Shown here: one piece after another, positions 1-4,430 of the stretch
How the letters are laid out: each line of letters opens with the position of its first letter
Position numbering within the stretch: position 1 is the first letter of the stretch
Assembly: GCA_023392995.1 (NCBI GenBank)
Contig: JAEWMZ010000059.1
Span: 1-5,726, forward strand
Reading direction: 5' to 3'
Origin: Bacillota bacterium
GTDB taxonomy: Bacteria; Bacillota; Clostridia; Lachnospirales; Lachnospiraceae
DNA: 5,726 nt
The notes under the pieces: model-generated
What the model was told of the DNA's origin: nothing
Databases searched by the model: none
What the model saw: only the letters and a program-made list of their open reading frames with translations
Program-made: the position numbers and the translations under genes

Positions 1-143
1 TTTAAATATTGCAGTAAACTGGGGGATGCCAGTCTGTCATAGATAACCACATCACAGGTCTTTAATAATTGCAGACCTTTACAAGTAATCAGCCCTGGAT
101 CTCCGGGGCCTGCACCAACAAGATATACTTTTCCAAAACCCAT
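1..143 (-). CDS. cobA: Uroporphyrinogen-III C-methyltransferase, N-terminal part (cut by window edge)
   Basis: Only the first 47 codons lie in the window; the gene continues past the left edge. The product begins MGFGKVYLVGAGPGDPGL, the glycine-rich SAM-binding signature of the tetrapyrrole methylase family, and continues with DVVIYDRLAS (residues 31-40), which is typical of uroporphyrinogen-III methyltransferases (SUMT). The family uses two S-adenosylmethionines to methylate uroporphyrinogen III at C2 and C7, giving precorrin-2, the branch point to siroheme and cobalamin. The start is the ATG at 143-141, supported by an AAGGAGA ribosome binding site at 154-160. It is the last visible gene of the hemA-sirC-hemC series, but is separated from hemC by 320 bp containing a 149-bp palindromic repeat. 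In many Clostridia CobA is fused to a HemD uroporphyrinogen-III synthase domain; that cannot be judged here. The family assignment is firm, the SUMT subtype likely. Confidence 0.93.
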   Translation of the reverse strand, partial: MGFGKVYLVGAGPGDPGLITCKGLQLLKTCDVVIYDRLASPSLLQYL

Positions 144-153
144 AGTATCTTTT

Positions 154-160
154 TCTCCTT
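154..160 (-). promoter_or_regulatory. Ribosome binding site of cobA
   Basis: The minus strand reads AAGGAGA here, 10 nt before the ATG at 143. It fixes the cobA start. It also lies inside a longer open frame (319 down to 89) that runs through the adjacent repeat, which argues that the longer frame is not a gene. Confidence 0.75.
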
Positions 161-176
161 TATGGCAAAATGAACA

Positions 177-325
177 AGGCAATTGCGAAATAATATCGTC
201 TTTGTAATTGTATACACAGCAGATACTATTTCTTCGCGGGACGTTTCCTTGGAGCTTAGCTTCCGCTTCGAAACAATATCTGCTGTGTATACAATCTCTT
301 TCGTTAATAAGTTTCGCAATTACCT
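177..325 (-). repeat. 149-bp palindromic structured repeat, copy 1 (hemC-cobA spacer)
   Basis: This is an imperfect palindrome whose ends are AGGCAATTGCGAAA (177-190) and TTTCGCAATTACCT (312-325). Two stems can be read directly: outer 177-190 with 312-325, and inner 207-232 with 270-295, whose outer 19 bp (207-225 with 277-295) are perfect. Between them is a symmetrical 15 x 15 nt internal loop, and a GCGG/CCGC helix (236-239 with 263-266) sits near the apex. A second copy of exactly the same length and orientation lies at 4169-4317; hand alignment gives 123 of 149 identical bases without gaps. As minus-strand RNA the inner stem pairs at all 26 positions, with two G-U pairs; as plus-strand RNA those two positions would be mismatches. 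The minus strand is therefore assigned as the functional one. No transposase is present, so a non-autonomous mobile (MITE-like) origin or a dispersed RNA element are both possible. Function unknown. Confidence 0.85.
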
Positions 326-349
326 AGACAAATGAATTCATGAGAACCG

Positions 350-367
350 ACAATCGGTATCGATTGT
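350..367. other. Short inverted repeat in the hemC-cobA spacer
   Basis: ACAATCG (350-356) and CGATTGT (361-367) form a perfect 7-bp inverted repeat around a 4-nt centre. No run of T follows on either strand, so it is not a convincing intrinsic terminator. It could be a small mRNA hairpin or a protein site. Apart from this and the 149-bp repeat I see nothing clear in the 320-bp spacer 144-463: no tRNA, no riboswitch signature and no gene remnant. Confidence 0.35.
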
Positions 368-463
368 GTATAAAAGGCTCCACAATGTTCCATGATAAGT
401 TTTTTTCTATAGATAATTTCTTATTTCCAATATTCCAATGGTTCGTTAGTTCTATCAACCCAA

Positions 464-1345
464 TTATGTAAATGCCAGCTGCTTTGCCACTCTTAAAGCC
501 AACTGATCGTAATTCTCAGGAACATCCTCGTCTGAAACCCGGTGCACCTGATCACCAACCTGGAATATGGCATCAATCAAGAGCTTCTCTGCCTCCACTC
601 TTGAGTAAATTCCAATTGCCTCATGACAGCCTGCGTTCATTAGTTCTAAGACTCTTCGTTCTGTCTTTAGACAGACCTCTGAAGCAGGATCATTGATCTG
701 TGCCACAAGCTCCGCTAAATCATCATCAATTCTTCCTTCTACCGCCAATATTCCCTGGCCTGCTGCCGGAATAAACTGGGTGGGGGGAAGATAACGAATA
801 TGCAGCTGCTCATCCTCGATTAAGCCTAAGCGCTTCATACCGGCTGCCGCTAAAATGATTGCGTCAAATTCTCCCGCCTTTAATTTTTCCAGGCGTGTCG
901 TAACATTCCCTCGCACGCTCTTACACTCCGCCTGATAAAACTGTCCAATCTGAAATTGGCGACGAAGACTGCTGCTGCCAATCACACAAGGCTTGTCTGC
1001 CTCCAATTCTTTTTGAACACTAATTACAATATCCCTTGGATCTTCCCTTTTGGGAATTCCCACAATGCCAAGCCCTTCGGGGAGCTTGGTGGTCATATCC
1101 TTTGCGCTATGTACGGCCAGGTCAATGCTTCCATTTAACAAGGCCTCTTCAAAGGCATCCACAAATACCCCTTTTCCTCCAAAGGAAAGTAAGGGTCTAT
1201 CCAATATCTCGTCACCTACGGTACTGATTGGAATAATCTCAAAGGTTAATTCCTCGTCAATCTCCTTTAATCGTTCTATAATATAATTGGTCTGTACCAT
1301 TGCCAATTTGCTCTTTCTGGAGCCTACCTTTACCACCCGCTGCAT
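464..1345 (-). CDS. hemC: Hydroxymethylbilane synthase (porphobilinogen deaminase)
   Basis: This cytoplasmic enzyme polymerises four porphobilinogens into hydroxymethylbilane, the linear precursor of all tetrapyrroles. The 293-residue product is of normal family length. Visible signatures are VGSRKSKLAMVQT (7-19), STVGDEILD (41-49), GGKGVFV (56-62), HSAKDM (79-84, with the catalytic aspartate at Asp83), GSSSLRRQ (123-130), VRGNVTTRL (144-152), LAAAGMKRLGL (165-175), PAAGQGILAVE (193-203) and NAGCHEAIG (237-245). Cys240 is the expected attachment residue for the dipyrromethane cofactor. Two positions are mildly unusual: Thr follows HSAKDM where Pro is common, and the cofactor loop reads GCHEAIG rather than the usual GCxxPxG type. 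The start is the ATG at 1345; an in-frame TGA lies shortly upstream and no other start fits. The Shine-Dalgarno is strong but 13 nt away, within a possible hairpin. The gene lies 96 bp after the precorrin-2 dehydrogenase gene, apparently in the same transcription unit. Confidence 0.98.
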   Translation of the reverse strand: MQRVVKVGSRKSKLAMVQTNYIIERLKEIDEELTFEIIPISTVGDEILDRPLLSFGGKGVFVDAFEEALLNGSIDLAVHSAKDMTTKLPEGLGIVGIPKREDPRDIVISVQKELEADKPCVIGSSSLRRQFQIGQFYQAECKSVRGNVTTRLEKLKAGEFDAIILAAAGMKRLGLIEDEQLHIRYLPPTQFIPAAGQGILAVEGRIDDDLAELVAQINDPASEVCLKTERRVLELMNAGCHEAIGIYSRVEAEKLLIDAIFQVGDQVHRVSDEDVPENYDQLALRVAKQLAFT

Positions 1346-1346
1346 A

Positions 1347-1381
1347 AGCCTAAATAAACCTCCTCAATCCATACTTAGGCT
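1347..1381 (-). promoter_or_regulatory. hemC ribosome binding site in the loop of a leader hairpin
   Basis: On the mRNA strand AGCCTAA (1381-1375) and TTAGGCT (1353-1347) form a perfect 7-bp stem enclosing a 21-nt loop. The hemC Shine-Dalgarno AGGAGG (1364-1359) lies in that loop. The stem ends one base before the ATG. The linear Shine-Dalgarno-to-ATG distance is 13 nt, longer than usual. Folding would keep the Shine-Dalgarno exposed but change its geometry relative to the start. The binding site is clear; the regulatory meaning is inference. Confidence 0.45.
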
Positions 1382-1438
1382 ATCGATCAACACCGCCTTG
1401 CGGTTTCCCAAATAACCTTCATAAACATCCTTATCTTA

Positions 1439-1462
1439 TATTTATTCGGAATCCGCTTCCTG
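1439..1462. repeat. 24-nt direct repeat, copy A (3' end of the sirC-type gene)
   Basis: This segment encodes the last codons (QEADSE-stop) of the precorrin-2 dehydrogenase gene. It matches 2146-2169 at 23 of 24 bases (a single G/C difference), and similarity continues weakly on the 3' side for about 12 bases. Copies A and B together bracket the gene. Confidence 0.8.
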
Positions 1463-2065
1463 TTTTATTATAAGTTCAACATCTTCTGCTAAGAGCTCGC
1501 CTTCTTTTTCCACACCAAGCTTAGCAAGCTTTCGAAAAATCCTGGTTCTTACCTTCTCCGTGGGAACACGGAGCTTGATTATTTCCCGGTAATCCCCTAG
1601 CTTCTGTACCAGCCTCTCATAATATTCGGGTATCTGTTCTGCGATTCGCTTCTTGATATATCCCGACATTACTGGACTTTTTCCTGAGGTGGTTACACCA
1701 ATTGTAATATCCCCCTGCTTAAGATAGGCAGGAAAGAGACAGCTGCCATTTTCCGGCTGATCCACTACATTGGCAAGAATTCTGCGTTTCTCACAGTCCT
1801 CTGCTATTGTTGCATTCACTGCCGGTTGATTCGTTGCGGCAATCACAAAAAAAGCCTGTTCCAAATCCTCTTCCTGATACTCTCGGAGTAAAATTCTGAT
1901 CTCCTCTTTTCTTTGCCATATCTCCTCACAGACCTTTGGAGCAACCACAGTAACCTTTGCCCCGAACTCTAAAAGCGCCAGAACCTTACGGCTGGCTACC
2001 GCACCTCCGCCGAAGATATAACACTCTCTAGCTTGTAAATCCACAAAGAAAGGGAAATATGCCAT
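1442..2065 (-). CDS. Precorrin-2 dehydrogenase / sirohydrochlorin ferrochelatase (SirC/Met8/CysG-N type)
   Basis: The 207-residue product matches the NAD-dependent family that oxidises precorrin-2 to sirohydrochlorin; many members (Met8p, the N-terminal half of CysG) also insert Fe2+ to give siroheme. Residues 1-10 (MAYFPFFVDL) are the usual start, followed by the Rossmann glycine motif IFGGGAVASRK (17-27), VTVVAP (38-43) and VIAATN (74-79). NVVDQPENGSCLFPA (99-113) contains Asp102, corresponding to the catalytic aspartate of the family. GVTTSGKSP (123-131) is the conserved substrate-site loop. A helical dimerisation tail follows. Length is normal for a stand-alone enzyme. The start is the ATG at 2065, with GGAGG 8 nt upstream (2074-2078). 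Its place between hemA and hemC, with cobA just beyond, fits a role directly after CobA. Whether it also chelates iron or feeds cobalamin synthesis cannot be told from sequence. The last 24 nt are duplicated upstream of the gene. Confidence 0.95.
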   Translation of the reverse strand: MAYFPFFVDLQARECYIFGGGAVASRKVLALLEFGAKVTVVAPKVCEEIWQRKEEIRILLREYQEEDLEQAFFVIAATNQPAVNATIAEDCEKRRILANVVDQPENGSCLFPAYLKQGDITIGVTTSGKSPVMSGYIKKRIAEQIPEYYERLVQKLGDYREIIKLRVPTEKVRTRIFRKLAKLGVEKEGELLAEDVELIIKQEADSE

Positions 2066-2109
2066 CGCTTCTACCTCCCATCACTGTCTTACGCAAAATT
2101 TAGATACTC

Positions 2110-2115
2110 ATTATG
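2110..2115 (-). promoter_or_regulatory. Weak candidate extended -10 box upstream of the sirC-type gene
   Basis: The minus strand reads TGGCATAAT, with CATAAT at 2115-2110 and the TG of an extended -10 just before it. At 17 nt upstream only a poor -35 (TAGGAA-like) is present. It could be an internal promoter for sirC-hemC-cobA, which are separated from hemA by 204 bp. In AT-rich DNA such matches also arise by chance. Confidence 0.2.
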
Positions 2116-2145
2116 CCAGACAATACTGTTGCTTCCTATATCTAC

Positions 2146-2169
2146 TATTTATTCGGAATCCCCTTCCTG
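2146..2169. repeat. 24-nt direct repeat, copy B (hemA-sirC spacer)
   Basis: Near-identical to 1439-1462, the 3' end of the sirC-type gene including its stop codon. On the minus strand it closes a 24-codon open frame (ATG at 2223-2221, stop at 2151-2149) ending QEGDSE-stop, in the same frame as the QEADSE-stop of the real gene. The small frame has no convincing ribosome binding site. It is better read as a duplication scar than as a gene. The rest of the 204-bp spacer holds nothing I recognise. Confidence 0.75.
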
Positions 2170-2269
2170 CATATAATTCGCCTGTTCCCCTTTTGGATAA
2201 TCATCTTCGAAAGCAAAGAGCATTTATTGATTATCCGAACATTCCCATAGCTTGCAGCTTTGCAATCGC

Positions 2270-3415
2270 CTAAACCATCTCCTGAAGAAGCTTTAGCAAA
2301 CCGGAAAATTCCTCGTGATTTGCCTTATCCTTTAATTCATACAGGATATGTTCAAAGGTTCGTCCGGAAAGTCTTTGCTTTACCGTGGAGAGCTGTGGCA
2401 AGAATTCATGAAAGCTTAATTCCTTCTTAACCTCTCCCACATGCTTCTCAAGGATTCTCTGAGCCTCAATAATCTCCTGCTCTTTCATCAATATATTATG
2501 CTTGGCAACCTCTTCATAATAGTCCATATCGTGAAGAAGAGCTCCCTCCAGCTTTATAACATCCTTATCAATATCGATCGGTACGGATAGATCAATAAAG
2601 ATACGTTTTTTATCTACTGTAATATGCTCTGAAAGTTCATGCAAGGTTATGGTGTAATGAGGGCTCGTGGTAGCACTGATGATAATATCTGCTTCATTCA
2701 TGTACTGATAGCGCTCCATATAATGAACCATCTCCAGTTTATTGTAGCAGCCATGAATGCTCTCAATCACATTATGATTACGCGACGTACCAAGGAGCTC
2801 TATACCTGGTTTTCCATAGAGATTTTTCATAACAATGGATCCCATTTTACCCGATACACCAATAATTAAAACCTTTTTATTCTCTTTTTGATAATTCATT
2901 ACTTCATTAGCCACCAAAGTTCCAATCGATATGGAGGTTTTGGATAATCTTGTATCCGTCTTAATCTTCTTGGCACAGGTAATCGCCGCTTGAAAGAGGG
3001 TATTTAACAGGTATTTCGTTGTACCAAGCTTCAAGGCCCTCTCATAGGCTTCCTTCGCTTGTCCAAGAATCTCATCCTCTCCCATTACCATGGAGTCCAT
3101 TCCACAGATCACCTGGAATAGATGTTGAATCGCTTTATCTTCCATATATATGAGAAAGTATTTTCTAAGAACTGTTACATCTATTTGCTTAAACTCAGCC
3201 AAGCGCTGCTGCAGCTCCAGGATTTGCTGATTATTTCCCCGAAAATATAATTCCGTTCTATTACAAGTCGATAAAAGAACACATTCCGCAAGGGCATCCT
3301 TCTGTACGATACCTTTCAAAAATTGTTCCTGCTCTTCCACCGAAAATGAAAACAACGCCCTAATATCCACCGGGGCGGTCTTGTGACTTATACTAATACT
3401 AACAAATTGTTCCAT
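2270..3415 (-). CDS. hemA: Glutamyl-tRNA reductase
   Basis: This is the first committed enzyme of C5-pathway tetrapyrrole synthesis: NADPH-dependent reduction of glutamyl-tRNA(Glu) to glutamate-1-semialdehyde in the cytoplasm. The 381-residue product has the N-terminal catalytic domain with SISHKTAPVDIR (8-19) and STCNRTELYF (49-58; Cys51 is the catalytic nucleophile), GMDSMVMGEDEILGQAKEAY (105-124), and the T(R)LSKTSISIGTLV segment (155-168). A Rossmann domain begins VLIIGVSGKMG (182-192), and IDLSVPIDID (274-283) precedes the C-terminal dimerisation helices. It is shorter than the usual 415-450 residues, through a reduced C-terminal region. Two normally conserved spots differ: GVSGKMG for GAGxMG, and VPIDID for VPRDID. 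Similar departures may be common in clostridial HemA, which I cannot check here. The start is the ATG at 3415 with a modest AAGGAAG ribosome binding site (3428-3422). It has its own promoter and appears to head the hemA-sirC-hemC-cobA series. Confidence 0.97.
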   Translation of the reverse strand: MEQFVSISISHKTAPVDIRALFSFSVEEQEQFLKGIVQKDALAECVLLSTCNRTELYFRGNNQQILELQQRLAEFKQIDVTVLRKYFLIYMEDKAIQHLFQVICGMDSMVMGEDEILGQAKEAYERALKLGTTKYLLNTLFQAAITCAKKIKTDTRLSKTSISIGTLVANEVMNYQKENKKVLIIGVSGKMGSIVMKNLYGKPGIELLGTSRNHNVIESIHGCYNKLEMVHYMERYQYMNEADIIISATTSPHYTITLHELSEHITVDKKRIFIDLSVPIDIDKDVIKLEGALLHDMDYYEEVAKHNILMKEQEIIEAQRILEKHVGEVKKELSFHEFLPQLSTVKQRLSGRTFEHILYELKDKANHEEFSGLLKLLQEMV

Positions 3416-3479
3416 TATTCGCTTCCTTTGTAACGTATTCCAGCCGTTTCTGCTATATTCGTACTTACGACCTACGCAA

Positions 3480-3509
3480 AGTATAGTATTCCTATCCTTG
3501 CCTTGTCAA
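3480..3509 (-). promoter_or_regulatory. Sigma-A type promoter of hemA
   Basis: The minus strand carries a perfect TTGACA -35 box (3509-3504), an 18-nt spacer and TATACT as -10 box (3485-3480; 5 of 6 to consensus). Transcription would begin near 3473, giving a leader of about 58 nt before the hemA ATG at 3415. That is too short for a cobalamin riboswitch, and none is seen. The -35 box starts only 6 bp after the stop codon of the upstream gene, so no terminator separates them. Confidence 0.75.
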
Positions 3510-3515
3510 TATACT

Positions 3516-4154
3516 TTATATCAAATATTCTATACTATCCATGGAAATTCGGGTCGCGGTATTATACATTAATACGCACTCCCTCTCGTCTTCCTTCCCC
3601 AAGGCATAATCGCCCTTACCCTCACTATTCATAATATCATGGCGTATCCGGCGGTTTTGTCTGGTGGGAGCGTCGGTAATCAGATCAATTCCTTTCCTAT
3701 GAAAGGGCTTTACCCTATAATAAGGATCGAACACATAGATATACTCACTATCGATTCCGGTTATCAGTACATAATGCCATACCCCCAGCATCACCTTTGC
3801 CACTACTGTACCGCCCTGACCAAGGCATTCTGCAATACGGCTGCTTTGGCTGATCCGTACTTCATTTCCATTCATTACTTCACAGTGGATTGGCCATTTT
3901 TTCACTTTACCAAATTGATTTAACCAATTGGATAGAAACAGCATTGCCATTCCCGTGGTTCCATTCTTATGCGCCTCACCCTTTTTATTATAGCCGTCAA
4001 GACTATACAGCATAATGTTTCTAATAACTTCAGGAGCAATGTCCTTTCTCTGAAACAAGAAGTTAATTGCGTTTAACATTGTCGTTGGCCCGCAATCATA
4101 TTCTGTCGACTGGTAGTGTAATGGATTTTTCATTCTAATCCCATGCCTTTCCAT
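3516..4154 (-). CDS. C39-like papain-fold cysteine peptidase family protein
   Basis: The 212-residue product resembles stand-alone members of the C39/C39-like cysteine peptidase group. QSTEYDCGPTTMLNAI (15-30) gives the oxyanion-hole Gln15 and nucleophile Cys21. GVWHYVLITGID (124-135) supplies His127, and YVFDPYY (140-146) supplies Asp143 in the expected order. No signal peptide or membrane segment is visible and there is no ABC transporter domain, so it is not a bacteriocin exporter; substrate and role are unknown. The start is uncertain: the ATG at 4154 has no ribosome binding site and lies 14 bp from the palindromic repeat. The ATG at 4133 (MKNPLHYQ) has a weak purine-rich stretch upstream and leaves the catalytic core intact; I consider it at least as likely. 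The gene reads directly toward hemA with no terminator between, so read-through is possible. A functional link to tetrapyrrole synthesis is not shown. Confidence 0.85.
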   Translation of the reverse strand: MERHGIRMKNPLHYQSTEYDCGPTTMLNAINFLFQRKDIAPEVIRNIMLYSLDGYNKKGEAHKNGTTGMAMLFLSNWLNQFGKVKKWPIHCEVMNGNEVRISQSSRIAECLGQGGTVVAKVMLGVWHYVLITGIDSEYIYVFDPYYRVKPFHRKGIDLITDAPTRQNRRIRHDIMNSEGKGDYALGKEDERECVLMYNTATRISMDSIEYLI

Positions 4155-4168
4155 TAATATTAACGTTT

Positions 4169-4317
4169 AGGCAATTGCGAAACAATATAGTTTATGTAAT
4201 TATATACACAACAAATGCTATTTCTTCGCTCCAACGCTCCTTCGGGCTTAGCTTCTGCTCCGAAACAGTATCTGTTGTGTATACAATCGCTTCAGTTAAT
4301 GAGTATCGCAATTACCT
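4169..4317 (-). repeat. 149-bp palindromic structured repeat, copy 2 (upstream of the C39-like gene)
   Basis: Same length and orientation as 177-325, 123 of 149 bases identical by hand alignment, with the divergence concentrated near the apex (4229-4246). The outer stem pairs 4169-4183 with 4303-4317 and the inner stem pairs 4199-4224 with 4262-4287. Read as minus-strand RNA the inner stem has 22 Watson-Crick pairs, three G-U pairs and one mismatch. The pair A4211-T4275 replaces G219-C283 of copy 1, a compensatory change. Both ends keep the AGGCAATTGCG and CGCAATTACCT termini. A translated open frame crosses both copies but diverges mostly at amino-acid-changing positions, so I do not call a protein. 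It ends 14 bp before the longest start of the C39-like gene and may supply its promoter. The rest of the spacer (4318-4430) shows no clear feature and no good terminator for the upstream peptidase gene. Confidence 0.85.
4184..4211 (-). promoter_or_regulatory. Weak candidate promoter inside repeat copy 2 facing the C39-like gene
   Basis: On the minus strand TTGTGT (4211-4206), a 16-nt spacer and TATATT (4189-4184) could form a promoter. The transcript would start about 20-25 nt before the ATG at 4154 (40-45 nt before the one at 4133). The -35 match is poor and the region is AT-rich, so this is only a candidate. It matters because the repeat occupies the place where the native promoter should be. 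Confidence 0.22.
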
Positions 4318-4430
4318 AAATAATAACGTTGTATCTATCTCTATCAGTAGCCGCATCACAAAGTCAGAGCAGGAAAGACCTTCCACTCCGGCACCCGACG
4401 ACCTCACAGTATTAGTAGCATTTCTGAAGC

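Noticed and set aside
89..319. Minus-strand 76-residue open frame through repeat copy 1 into the cobA start
   Set aside because: It begins at a TTG inside the palindrome and overlaps the cobA ribosome binding site and start in another frame. The same frame in copy 2 stops early, and about 16 of 39 aligned codons differ in amino acid. Openness looks like a by-product of the palindrome.
1392..1404. ACCGC/GCGGT hairpin between the sirC-type gene and hemC as a terminator
   Set aside because: The 5-bp stem has no following T run on either strand, and a terminator there would cut the pathway operon.
2149..2223. 24-codon minus-strand frame in the hemA-sirC spacer as a real small gene
   Set aside because: There is no ribosome binding site at its ATG, and its 3' part is the duplicated end of the sirC-type gene; it is better explained as a scar.
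2257..2276. TTTAGGCGATTGCAAAGC at the end of hemA as a relic of the 149-bp repeat terminus
   Set aside because: About 15 of 18 bases match the copy 2 border, but similarity ends there and no second arm is present; chance is likely.
3416..3515. Cobalamin riboswitch or other leader riboswitch for hemA
   Set aside because: The predicted leader is only about 58 nt and contains no recognisable riboswitch motif.
4372..4384. GGAA...TTCC hairpin downstream of the M20 peptidase gene as an intrinsic terminator
   Set aside because: The stem is only four pairs and no T tract follows.
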